A stretch of 64,000 nucleotides of DNA, from NCBI RefSeq assembly GCF_900114215.1, contig NZ_FOSG01000021.1:1-64000 (forward strand), in the 5' to 3' direction. A model generated the notes under the pieces. It did not search any database and had not been told where the DNA came from. It saw nothing but the letters and a program-made list of their open reading frames with translations. The position numbers and the translations under genes are program-made. This DNA is from Streptomyces mangrovi. GTDB taxonomy: Bacteria > Actinomycetota > Actinomycetes > Streptomycetales > Streptomycetaceae. This document shows positions 45,540 through 53,896 of this stretch, piece by piece; positions within the stretch are counted from its first letter, which is position 1; each line of letters begins with the position of its first letter.

Positions 45540-47521
45540 CGGGCGCTTTCCAGTGGCTGGGCCGGCCGGTGCGCGGGCGCCGGATGGTGGCAGGCGAACA
45601 GGTGGTCCCGCCCGGTGTCGCGGTCGGCCGCGGGCGGCGGGGTGGTGGCGCACAGGCCGGTGGCTGCGGCACACCGGGAGGCGAACCGGCAGCCGGGGCC
45701 GAACGCTCTCGGCGCGGGCACGACACCGCGGATCTGGTGCAGCCGCCCGGCGCCCGCCTCCAGCGAGACCACGGAGCCGAGCAGTCCCCGGCTGTAGTGG
45801 TGCGCCGGGTCGGTCAGCAGGGAGCGGGTGTCTCCGGCCTCGGCGACCTGACCGGCGTACATCACCGCGACCCGGTGGGCGAGGTCGCCGACCAGGGCCA
45901 GGTCGTGCGATACGAGGACCATCGCGAAACCGAACTCCTCACGCAGCGCGACCAGCAGCTCGACGATCTGGGCCTGCACGGTGACGTCGAGCGCGGTCGT
46001 CGGCTCGTCGGCGATGAGCAGACGCGGGCTGCGGGACAGCGCCATGGCGATCAGCACTCGCTGGCGCTGGCCGCCGGAGAGCTCGTGGGGGTAGCTGCGC
46101 AGCGTGCGCTCGGGTGACAGACCGACCAGTTCCAGCAGTTCGGCGGGGGTGCGGGTGCCGCCGCGGGAGGTGAGCCACTTGAGCTGCGTGCCGATCAGCA
46201 CGGACGGGTTGAGGGAGGACATGGCGTCCTGGTAGACCATGGCGATCTCCGGGCCCATGAGCGCGCGGCGCTCCTTCGGCGACAGCGTCAGCAGGTCGCG
46301 GCCCCGGTAGAGGATCTCGCCGTCGGCCTCGGCGTTGCGGGCGAGCAGGCCCATGATCGCGAGGCTCGTGATCGACTTGCCGCAGCCCGACTCGCCGACC
46401 AGACCGAGGGTCTCGCCCTCCCGGACGGTGAAGGAGATGCCGTCGATGACGCGGGTGTCCCCGTATCGGTCGGGGAAACGGATCGTCAGGTCGCGCACGG
46501 CGAGCAGTTCGGGGGTGTCCTCGGGAAGCGGCGGAACGGTGGGTTCCATGGCCTCGAGCCGGACGGCGAGCTCGGCGAGCGCGGTGTCCACACCGGCATC
46601 GGTGTCCGCCTCGACGGCGGTGGGCGCGGCGGCCTTCCCGCCGGATTCGCCGTCATCGGCACGGGTCTTGCCCGGGGACGCCGCGGCGTCCGTCATCCCC
46701 TCGGACAGGACGTTCAGGGCGAGCACCGTGACCAGCAGGCACAGGCCGGGGAAGAGGGTCGCCCACCAGCCGCCGGACAGCAGGATCTGCCGGCCGTAGG
46801 CCAGGACGCTGCCCCAGCTCGGGTCGGGGTCCTGCACACCGGCGCCGATGAAGGACAGACTCGCCTCGAAGATGATGGAGTCGGCCACCATGACCGTCGC
46901 GAACACCATGACCGGCGCCGCGCAGTTGATGGCGACGTGCCGGGCCACGATGTAGCCGCGGCGGGCGCCGACGACTTTCTCCGCGGCGACGTAGTCCTCG
47001 CCGTACTGCTCCAGCACGTTGGCCCGTACGACACGAGCGAGCGAGGGCGAGTAGACGAAGGCGATGGTGAAGATGATGACCGGGATGCTGGGCCCGAACA
47101 CGGCGACGAGCACGGCGGCCAGCGCGATCGGCGGGAACGACATCACGATGTCGAGCGTGCGCATCACCGACTCGTCGGCGAGCTTGCGCGAGGTGGCCGC
47201 CAGGGCGCCCAGGACCGAGCCGATGACCAGCGCGAGGAAGGTCGCGCCGAGACCGATGACGAGGGAGTAGCGCGCACCGTGCACGACCCGGGCGAACACG
47301 TCGCGGCCGGCCCGGTCGGTGCCGAACCAGTGGTCGGCGCCCGGCGGCTGGGCGGGGGTGCCGGTGGTGAGCGGATCCTGGGTGAGCAGCGGGGCGAGCA
47401 CCGCGCCCAGCACGACCACGAGGAGCACCGCGAGGGCGACCCGGGAGGGCACGGGCAGACGGCGCAGGCGGGTGCCGGGCCGGGACAGCCGCTCGGCGAG
47501 GGAGCGTGGGGCGAACATCAC
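45536..47521 (-). CDS. Fused ABC permease-ATPase (DppC-DppD; SatC/SiaG-like)
   Basis: A 661-aa natural fusion. The N-terminal half (about 20-285) is a DppC-type permease with several membrane helices and the EAA-like loop (EDYVAAEKVVGARRGYIVARH). A charged linker (285-335) joins it to a DppD-type ATPase: Walker A GESGCGKSI, signature LSGGQRQRV, Walker B LLIADEPTTALD, C-terminal Cys cluster. The same fusion occurs in the sialic-acid importers SatABCD (Haemophilus ducreyi) and SiaEFGI (Corynebacterium), which supports the substrate assignment from the neighbouring sialidase and nan genes. The start is GTG 47,521 (GTGA overlap with the upstream stop) or ATG 47,518 (TGATG); both give coupled translation. 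Confidence 0.9.
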
Positions 47522-48468
47522 ACCGTCCTGATGCGCGGGTTGACGAGCAGGTAGAGCAGGTCGACGACGACGTTGACCACGAGGAAGGCCACCGCGATGA
47601 AGAGCACGGTGCCCTGGACGAGCGCGACGTCGCCTCCGGTGACACCCTCGAGGATCAGCTTGCCCATGCCGGGCAGGTCGAAGATCGCCTCGATGACCAC
47701 GGCGCCGCTGAGCAGGTAGCCGACCTTGACGCCGAGCACGGTCAGCGGGGTGACCAGGGCGTTGCGCAGCACCGACCGGGTGATCAGGAAGGGCGGCAGG
47801 CCGCTGCCGTGGGCGGTGCGCACGTAGTCGCGGTCGAGTTCGGCCACCATCGAGGTGCGCACCAGGCGGGCCAGCGACGCGGCGACGGGCACGGCGAGCG
47901 CGAACGCCGGGAGTGCGAGGCTCATCAGCCAGCCGGTGAAGGAGTCGGCCGGATTGACGTAGCCACCGGTCGGGAAGATCGGGATGTTCAGCGCGAACTG
48001 CTGGATGAGCAGCACACCGAGCCAGAACGAGGGCAGGGCGATCCCGGCCATCGACAGCACCCGGAACACCTGGTCGGGCCAGCGGTCCCGGTACATGGCG
48101 CTGACGACGCCGAAGACCAGGGCCAGCACGACGGCCAGCGTGAGTCCGAGTATCGTCAGCTGCAGGGTCAGCGGGAAGGCGGTGGCGATCCGGTCGGCGA
48201 CGGGCTGGCTGGGCGGCACGGTGACACCGAGGTCTCCCTGCACCAGATTGGCCAGGAAGGCGACGTAGCGCACCGGCAGCGGGTCGTTGAGACCGTGCGC
48301 CTCGGCGAACGCGGCACGCGCCTCGGGGCTCGCGCTGTCGCCGAGCGCGTTGTACGCGGGGTCGGCCGGTGAGAACTGCAGCACCACGAAGACCAGCAGC
48401 GCGATGCCGAGCACCATCACCGGCATCATCGCCAGGCGGCGCAGCGCGAGCCGGAGGAATGCAACCAT
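47518..48468 (-). CDS. ABC transporter permease (DppB type; SatB-like)
   Basis: A 316-aa integral membrane permease of the oligopeptide/dipeptide family. It has an N-terminal helix (about 10-32), the periplasmic segment typical of DppB, then further helices and the EAA loop (YVRTAHGSGLPPFLITRSVLRNA). It forms the heterodimeric channel with the permease half of the next gene. The ATG at 48,468 has AGGAA eight bases upstream. It lies 78 bp downstream of the binding-protein gene, with a hairpin between, and overlaps the next gene. Confidence 0.92.
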   Translation of the reverse strand: MVAFLRLALRRLAMMPVMVLGIALLVFVVLQFSPADPAYNALGDSASPEARAAFAEAHGLNDPLPVRYVAFLANLVQGDLGVTVPPSQPVADRIATAFPLTLQLTILGLTLAVVLALVFGVVSAMYRDRWPDQVFRVLSMAGIALPSFWLGVLLIQQFALNIPIFPTGGYVNPADSFTGWLMSLALPAFALAVPVAASLARLVRTSMVAELDRDYVRTAHGSGLPPFLITRSVLRNALVTPLTVLGVKVGYLLSGAVVIEAIFDLPGMGKLILEGVTGGDVALVQGTVLFIAVAFLVVNVVVDLLYLLVNPRIRTV

Positions 48469-48495
48469 CGTGAGGTTCCTAGGGATCGGGGCCGG

Positions 48496-48522
48496 CCGCC
48501 GCTGCCTGCCGGGCAGCGGCGG
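48496..48522 (-). terminator. Intercistronic hairpin between binding-protein and permease genes
   Basis: Perfect 11-bp arms with a 5-nt loop. This position is typical for partial termination or RNA stabilisation that keeps binding protein in excess over the membrane subunits. Confidence 0.6.
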
Positions 48523-48546
48523 TTGCCCGGGGACGGGCGTACGGGC

Positions 48547-50142
48547 TCAGGCGCGGCCGACTTCGATGAAGGACAGACCGGTGGTGGGCAGCGGCTTGAA
48601 GCCCGGCAGCGTCCCCTCCCGCCAGGCGGTGGGCAGCTTGCGGTGCAGCACCGGGTACAGGGCCGCCTCCTCGGCGACCAGGTCGGTGATCTGGCCCCAC
48701 AGTTCCTTGCGCTTGGCGGCGTCGGCCTCCGAAGCGGCCTTGTCGAGCAGCGACCTGGTCTTCCCGTAGGCGCCGGAACCGGCCCAGCCGTAGCGCTTCT
48801 CGGGCCAGAAGCCGTAGTAGAACCAGCGCAGCAGCAGATCGGCGTCGTTGCCGAAGACCGACGGGTCGCCCGGCGCTGCCAGGGCGTCGAAGTCCCCCTT
48901 GTCGATCTTGGAGTACTGGGCGGGGGACTGGGCGATGTCCAGCCTGGCGTCGATGCCGACCGCCGCCCAGCTCTCCTTGATCAGCGGCGCGATGTCCTTG
49001 ACCCAGCCGGTGTCCGTGAGCAGCAGGGTGAAGGAGAGCTTGTCCACGCCCGCCTCCTTCAGCAGCTTCTTCGCCTTGGCCGGGTCGTGGCCGTAGACGG
49101 TGGCGGCCTTGTGGTAGTCCGGGTGCGTGGTCGGCACGTATCCGGTGGCGGGCGAGGCGTTGCCCAGCAGAGCTGTGGAGATGATCTTCTCGGTGTCGAG
49201 GGCGTAGTGCAGTGCCTGGCGGACCCGCTTGTCGGCGAAGCGCTTGTCCTTGCAGTTGAACATCAGGAAGAGCAGACCGAAGGACTGGACCGACTCGACC
49301 TTGTCCTTGCCGGTGAAGCCCTCGATGTCGATGTAGGGCACGTCCTCGATGGCCTGCACGCGACCGGACTTGAGCGCGCTGACCCGGGCGGACGGGTCGG
49401 ACATCAGGTGCCAGACCATCTTCTTGGCCTTGGCCGGGTGCGGCCCGTTGTACTTGTCGTACGCCTTCATGACGATCTTGTCCTCGCGGACCGCCGACAC
49501 GAAGCGGTACGGGCCCGAACCGACCGGCTCGGCGTCGAAGGCCTTGGCGTCGGCTTCGACGATCTTCTTCGGCACGACGCGCACCACGGATATGCGCGAC
49601 GGGAAGAGTGCGAAGGGGTGCTTCAGCTTGAACTCGACCGTCGTGGCGTCGACCGCCTTGACCTGGTCGATGAAGGGCACGAACTGTGCCATCAGCGAGG
49701 CGTTCTCCGGGTCGAGGACGCGCTCGAAGCTGAACACCACGTCGTCCGCGGTGACCGGCGAACCGTCGTGGAAGGTGGCTCCCTTGCGCAGGGTGGCCCG
49801 GTAGGTGGTCGCGTTGATCTTCTTGGGCATCTCGGTGGCCAGCGTCGGCCGCGCGGCCAGCGTGACCGGGTCGAGGTCCACCAGCCCCTCGAATATGTGC
49901 ATGTTGGCGGCGTACGGTGTGGCGCCGGAGGTGATCATCGGGTCGAAGCCCGTGGAGAGGGGGTAGGAGAGGCCGGCTTCGATGGTGTCGGTGCCGCTGC
50001 CGGAACCGCCGGACTCGCTTCCGGTGCTGCCGGGGCCGCCGCAGGCGGACAGGCCCGCGGTGATCGCGGTCGCCACACCGATGGCGCCGGTGTATCTCAT
50101 GAAGGTGCGGCGATCGACGCCTGATGCACTGCGCGCGGACAA
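48547..50142 (-). CDS. Tat-type lipoprotein solute-binding protein (SatA/SiaE-like)
   Basis: A 531-aa extracellular substrate-binding protein of the oligopeptide family (SBP_bac_5), residues about 60-530. The N-terminus has a twin-arginine motif (DRRTFMRYTG) and a lipobox (LSAC), so it should be a Tat-exported lipoprotein. The start is chosen as TTG at 50,142 because GGAGGAA sits five bases before it and the signal peptide then has a normal length. The longer frame upstream runs through the operator and promoter and has no RBS. Family members bind peptides or, in the SatABCD/SiaEFGI type, sialic acid; gene order and the nearby sialidase favour sialic acid. It is divergent from the GntR regulator. 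Confidence 0.9.
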   Translation of the reverse strand: MSARSASGVDRRTFMRYTGAIGVATAITAGLSACGGPGSTGSESGGSGSGTDTIEAGLSYPLSTGFDPMITSGATPYAANMHIFEGLVDLDPVTLAARPTLATEMPKKINATTYRATLRKGATFHDGSPVTADDVVFSFERVLDPENASLMAQFVPFIDQVKAVDATTVEFKLKHPFALFPSRISVVRVVPKKIVEADAKAFDAEPVGSGPYRFVSAVREDKIVMKAYDKYNGPHPAKAKKMVWHLMSDPSARVSALKSGRVQAIEDVPYIDIEGFTGKDKVESVQSFGLLFLMFNCKDKRFADKRVRQALHYALDTEKIISTALLGNASPATGYVPTTHPDYHKAATVYGHDPAKAKKLLKEAGVDKLSFTLLLTDTGWVKDIAPLIKESWAAVGIDARLDIAQSPAQYSKIDKGDFDALAAPGDPSVFGNDADLLLRWFYYGFWPEKRYGWAGSGAYGKTRSLLDKAASEADAAKRKELWGQITDLVAEEAALYPVLHRKLPTAWREGTLPGFKPLPTTGLSFIEVGRA

Positions 50143-50213
50143 GAGTTCCTCCAGGCGGGAGACATGATGGGCGTTATGGGAAGAGGTGGGCGTGAATGTA
50201 CCCCACCGAGATG

Positions 50214-50229
50214 CATCAGACGTCTGATG
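50214..50229. promoter_or_regulatory. 16-bp palindromic operator-like site CATCAGACGTCTGATG
   Basis: Perfect palindrome in the divergent region between the transporter and GntR genes, directly followed by another TCTGATG half-site. It lies just downstream of the likely transporter -10 element. The core ATCAGACGTCTG recurs before the esterase-sialidase unit, so both are probably bound by the adjacent GntR protein (inference). Confidence 0.7.
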
Positions 50230-50237
50230 TCTGATGC

Positions 50238-50265
50238 TTGATAGCGTGGGAACGTAGCCCGGCAA
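50238..50265 (-). promoter_or_regulatory. Probable promoter of the transporter operon
   Basis: On the minus strand, TTGCCG (50,265-50,260), a 16-bp spacer and TATCAA (50,243-50,238), pointing at the binding-protein gene, with the palindromic operator immediately downstream. Such placement would allow repression by a bound GntR protein. Confidence 0.45.
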
Positions 50266-50282
50266 TGGAGAGGGGTCAAGAG

Positions 50283-51035
50283 GTGGCGGTGGGACAAGGT
50301 GGGATCCGAAGTGCGACACCGGAGCCGAAGGTGGCGCGACAACCACTGCGACAGGAGGTCGTGGACGGCATCAAGTCCTACATCCTGCGCAACCAGCTGC
50401 GCCCGGGGGATCCGCTGCCGACCGAGCCCGCCCTGTGCGAGGCGCTCGGCGCCAGCCGCTCCAGCGTGCGGGAGGCGATCAGGATCCTCACCGCGCTCGA
50501 CATCGTCGAGGTGCGGCACGGCCACGGCACCTACGTCGGCCGGCTGAGCCTGTCCGCCCTGGTGGAGAGCCTGGCCTTCCGCGGCCTGCTCAGCCCCGAC
50601 GACGACTTCCAGGTGATGTCCGACCTCATCGAGGTGCGCGAGCTGTTCGAGCGCGGCATGGCGGAGCGGCTCGTGCGGTCCCTGAGCGACGAACAGGCCG
50701 ACCGCCTCGCGGCGCTCGTCGACGAGATGCGCAGGGCCGGCGCCGGGGAGGGGCACGGCTTCATCGAGGCCGACCGGGCCTTCCACACCCTGCTCGTCGC
50801 CCCCCTCGGCAACGACCTGATCGGGCAGCTCTCCGCGGCGTTCTGGGACGTCTACGTCATCGTCGCGCCGCACCTCGACGTCTTCACCCACGAGCACGAG
50901 GCGGCCACCATCGCCAACCACCAGCGCATCGTGGACGCCGTGCGGGACCGGGACCCGGTGGAGTTCGCGGCCGCGCTGAGCGAGCACTACGCACCCGTGC
51001 GGCAGCGCATCGCGGAGGCCCGCGCCCGCCGCTGA
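50283..51035 (+). CDS. FadR-type GntR transcriptional regulator (probable sialic-acid regulator)
   Basis: A 250-aa regulator with an N-terminal winged HTH (about 20-90; PLPTEPALCEALGASRSSVREAI) and an all-helical FCD ligand domain (about 105-235; Arg/Asp/His pattern ELFERGMAERL, FHTLLVAPLGN, HQRIVDAV). FCD members often bind small acids at a metal site, and NanR-type repressors of sialic-acid genes belong here. Start is taken as GTG 50,283 because GGAGAGGGG lies seven bases upstream; ATG 50,265 and TTG 50,238 have no RBS and TTG lies inside the divergent promoter. It is divergent from the transporter, followed by a terminator, and flanked by two copies of an ATCAGACGTCTG motif. Confidence 0.9.
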   Translation: MAVGQGGIRSATPEPKVARQPLRQEVVDGIKSYILRNQLRPGDPLPTEPALCEALGASRSSVREAIRILTALDIVEVRHGHGTYVGRLSLSALVESLAFRGLLSPDDDFQVMSDLIEVRELFERGMAERLVRSLSDEQADRLAALVDEMRRAGAGEGHGFIEADRAFHTLLVAPLGNDLIGQLSAAFWDVYVIVAPHLDVFTHEHEAATIANHQRIVDAVRDRDPVEFAAALSEHYAPVRQRIAEARARR

Positions 51036-51050
51036 CCCGCTCGCTCCCCC

Positions 51051-51085
51051 AAAGGAGGCGGCCCCACGCCGGGGTCGCCTCCTTT
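51051..51085 (+). terminator. Terminator of the GntR gene
   Basis: Hairpin with outer arms AAAGGAGGCG and CGCCTCCTTT plus an inner GCCCC/GGGGT pairing, 15 bp past the stop. It separates the regulator from the sialidase operon. Confidence 0.75.
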
Positions 51086-51131
51086 GTGCCGTACGGAACG
51101 TCCGGCTCCATCCGGCGGGCGGGCCGAGTAC

Positions 51132-51160
51132 TTGACGGCCCTCCCCCGGATCTCTAAGGT
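51132..51160 (+). promoter_or_regulatory. Probable promoter of the esterase-sialidase-nan operon
   Basis: TTGACG (51,132-51,137), 17-bp spacer, TAAGGT (51,155-51,160): a good Streptomyces sigma-70-type promoter, with the operator-like motif starting about 14 bp further on. Confidence 0.6.
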
Positions 51161-51173
51161 CCCAGGACGACAG

Positions 51174-51190
51174 ACATCAGACGTCTGTTG
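51174..51190. promoter_or_regulatory. Second copy of the ATCAGACGTCTG operator-like motif
   Basis: The site ACATCAGACGTCTGTTG sits near the predicted transcription start of the sialidase operon. Its palindromic core CAGACGTCTG (51,178-51,187) is identical to the one in the transporter promoter. Confidence 0.65.
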
Positions 51191-51264
51191 TCGGAGATCG
51201 ACATCCCCCCTTCCACACCTCCCGCGCTGCGCCGCGCGCACGCCTCACCCACCGGGGCCCCTCC

Positions 51265-52287
51265 ATGCCACTGACGGACCTCACCCTCGCCGAATGCCTC
51301 GCGCTCCGGCCCGACCTCGAAGAACCCGCCGACCTCGACGCGTTCTGGGACCAGACCCTGCGAACGGCCCGGGCGGCCGGCGGCGCCCCCCGCTACACAC
51401 CCGTGGACACCGGTCTGACGCAGGTGACGACCTACGACATGACCGTGCCCGGTTTCGCGGGCGAGCCCGTCCGGGGCTGGCTGCACCTGCCGGCCGGGGC
51501 CGGCGGCCCGCTGGGCTGCGTGGTGGAGTTCCTCGGCTACGGACGCGGACGCGGCCTGCCGCACGAGCAGGTGCTCTGGGCGAACGCCGGCTACGCGCAC
51601 TTCATCATGGACACCCGCGGCCAGGGCTGGTCCACGGCCGGCGGCGACACCCCCGACACGGCCTCCCTGAACGGCGACGTCCCCGGCTTCCTGACCCGCG
51701 GCGTGGGCGACCCCCACGACCACTACTACCGGCGCGTGTTCACCGACGCCGTGCGCTTCACCGAGGCCGCCCGCGCACATCCGGCCGTCGATCCGGACCG
51801 GACCGTCGTGACCGGCGTCAGCCAGGGCGGCGGCATCAGTCTCGCGGTGGCCGGGCTCGTGCCGGGCCTGGCGGGCGTGATGCCCGACGTCCCGTTCCTG
51901 TGCGACATCCGGCGCGGGGCGACGATCGCCGGCGCACCGCCCTACACCGAGATCGCGGAGTACCTGCGCCTGCACCGCGACCGCGCCGAGGCCGTCTTCA
52001 CCACACTCTCCTACGTCGACGCGGCCCTGCTGGCCGCCCGCGCCACCGCCCCGTCGCTCTTCTCCATCGCCATGATGGACGAGATCTGCCCGCCCTCCAC
52101 CTGCTTCGCCGCCTACCACCGCTACGGCGGCCCCAAGGACCTGCGCGTCTACGAGTTCAACGGCCACGAGGGCGGCGGCGGCCACCACCGGCGCGAACAA
52201 CTCGCCTGGGTTCGGGAACTGCTCTCCCCGCCTCGCCTTCCGGACGAGTCCGGTCCCTCCACCCTGCACGCTCCCCAGCCCGTCTGA
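51265..52287 (+). CDS. CE7-family acetyl esterase (cephalosporin-C deacetylase / acetylxylan esterase type)
   Basis: A 340-aa cytoplasmic alpha/beta-hydrolase of carbohydrate esterase family 7. The diagnostic motifs are all present: RGQ near residue 118 (DTRGQG), GVSQGG near 186 (nucleophile Ser) and HE near 302 (GHEGGG, catalytic His). No signal peptide. It is the first gene of the sialidase-nan operon, 25 bp before the sialidase gene, so it may remove O-acetyl groups from imported sialic acids; this is inference, since family members are known to act on acetylated sugars and cephalosporin C. ATG 51,265 has only a weak upstream GGGG. Confidence 0.9.
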   Translation: MPLTDLTLAECLALRPDLEEPADLDAFWDQTLRTARAAGGAPRYTPVDTGLTQVTTYDMTVPGFAGEPVRGWLHLPAGAGGPLGCVVEFLGYGRGRGLPHEQVLWANAGYAHFIMDTRGQGWSTAGGDTPDTASLNGDVPGFLTRGVGDPHDHYYRRVFTDAVRFTEAARAHPAVDPDRTVVTGVSQGGGISLAVAGLVPGLAGVMPDVPFLCDIRRGATIAGAPPYTEIAEYLRLHRDRAEAVFTTLSYVDAALLAARATAPSLFSIAMMDEICPPSTCFAAYHRYGGPKDLRVYEFNGHEGGGGHHRREQLAWVRELLSPPRLPDESGPSTLHAPQPV

Positions 52288-52312
52288 CCCCCACCTGAGA
52301 AGAGGCCCGTTC

Positions 52313-53812
52313 ATGCAGCGCAGAGCCACTCTGGCCACCGCCACCGCAGTCACCGCTCTGGCCCTGCTGGCCGCCGGCACGCCCGCCGCGCACACCGCGG
52401 GCCGGCAGGCCGGCGACCAGCAGACCGTCCTCGCTTCCGGCGCCCTCGTCTCGCAGGACATCGCCACCGCGGGCACCGGCTCCCCCCACTACCGCATCCC
52501 CGCCCTGACCACGACGGTCAAGGGCACCCTGATCGCCGCCTACGACGCCCGCCCCACCCTCGCCGACCTGCCCGGCAACCTCGGCATCGTCCTGCGCCGC
52601 AGCACCGACGGCGGAGCCACCTGGCAGCCCCAGCAGGTCGTACGCAAGGACCCCGCCCCCAAGGGATACGGCGACCCCAGCCTCCTCGTCGACCGGCAGA
52701 CCGGGCGGATCTTCCTCTTCTACGCGGCCTCCGTGAACCAGGGCTTCTTCGGCTCGGCGACCGGCAACGACGAGAGCGACCCGAACGTACTCCAGGCCGA
52801 CTACAGCTACTCCGACGACGACGGCCTGACCTGGAAGCACGAACGGATCACCGCCGAGATCAAGAACCCGGCCTGGGCCGGCATGTTCGCGGCCTCCGGC
52901 GAGGGCATCCAACTGCGCCACGGCAGGTACGCGGGCCGGCTGATCCAGCAGTACGCCATCCGCCACAACGGCGCCAACTACGCCGTCAGCGCCTACAGCG
53001 ACGACCACGGCGACACCTGGAGGATGGGCACCCCTGTCGGACCCGGCGGCGACGAGAACAAGACCGTGGAGCTGTCCGACGGCCGCGTCATGCTCAACAA
53101 CCGCTCCAGGCCGTACCGCACGGTGGCCTACTCCACCGACGGCGGCGTCACCTACACCCCCTTCCAGCAGGACACCGAACTGCCCGATCCCGCCAACAAC
53201 GGCTCGATCATGCGCTTCGCGCCGGACGTGCCCGCCTCCCACCCGCGCGCCTCCTGGCTGATGTTCAGCAATACGGCCACCACGGGCAGCCGCAGCAACC
53301 TCACCGTCCGCCTCTCCTGCGACAACGGGCGGAACTGGCCGGTGCGCAAGACCGTCGAGGCCGGCTCGGCCGCCTACTCCACACTCACCCCGCTCAGCGA
53401 CGGCACCGCGGCCAACCCCCGGGTGGGCCTGCTGTGGGAGCGCGACAACTACCGGCACATCACCTACTCGTCCCTGGACCTGCGGTGGCTGGCGGGCGTC
53501 TGCGCCCCGGTCACCGTCACCCCGCCCGCCTCCCTGCCCGCGGGGAGGACCACCGAGGTCACCGTCCGCGTCGTCAGCCAGAACGACGTGGACCTGCCCT
53601 CCGGCACGGTCTCCCTGAAGCTGCCGGCCGGCTGGAGCGCCCCGAGCGTGACCGTGCCCGCGCTCAGGCCCGGCCAGGGCGCGAACATGAGGATCCCCGT
53701 CACCGTTCCCGCCGACGCCACCGCGGGCGCCGTGCCGACGACCGCCACCTACCTCGTACGCGGCTGGCAGCGGTCCTACGGTGACGGCACGCTCACCGTC
53801 ACCGCGCCCTAG
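52313..53812 (+). CDS. nanH: Secreted exo-alpha-sialidase (GH33) with C-terminal NEW3-like domain
   Basis: A 499-aa exported sialidase that should release terminal sialic acid from glycans outside the cell. Signal peptide about 1-29. The six-bladed propeller starts with YRIPAL near residue 60 (first catalytic arginine of the RIP motif) and has Asp boxes STDGGATW, SDDDGLTW, SDDHGDTW and STDGGVTY, plus a degenerate SCDNGRNW. Further triad candidates are the Arg in NNRSRPY and those in the region 330-390. From about 395 a beta-sandwich of the NPCBM-associated NEW3 type follows, probably for glycan or wall binding. It is the second gene of the operon, with AGAAGAGG before the ATG. Confidence 0.93.
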   Translation: MQRRATLATATAVTALALLAAGTPAAHTAGRQAGDQQTVLASGALVSQDIATAGTGSPHYRIPALTTTVKGTLIAAYDARPTLADLPGNLGIVLRRSTDGGATWQPQQVVRKDPAPKGYGDPSLLVDRQTGRIFLFYAASVNQGFFGSATGNDESDPNVLQADYSYSDDDGLTWKHERITAEIKNPAWAGMFAASGEGIQLRHGRYAGRLIQQYAIRHNGANYAVSAYSDDHGDTWRMGTPVGPGGDENKTVELSDGRVMLNNRSRPYRTVAYSTDGGVTYTPFQQDTELPDPANNGSIMRFAPDVPASHPRASWLMFSNTATTGSRSNLTVRLSCDNGRNWPVRKTVEAGSAAYSTLTPLSDGTAANPRVGLLWERDNYRHITYSSLDLRWLAGVCAPVTVTPPASLPAGRTTEVTVRVVSQNDVDLPSGTVSLKLPAGWSAPSVTVPALRPGQGANMRIPVTVPADATAGAVPTTATYLVRGWQRSYGDGTLTVTAP

Positions 53813-53820
53813 GCCCGACC

Positions 53821-53855
53821 CGGGCCGCCCGCACGACGCCCGTGCGGGCGGCCCG
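53821..53855 (+). terminator. Intercistronic hairpin after the sialidase gene
   Basis: Perfect 15-bp arms with a 5-nt loop, 9 bp past the stop. Probably a partial terminator separating the secreted enzyme from the catabolic genes behind it. Confidence 0.65.
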
Positions 53856-53896
53856 TCCCCTCCCTGCCGAGCACCGCATCACCCAGGAGCCCCTAT

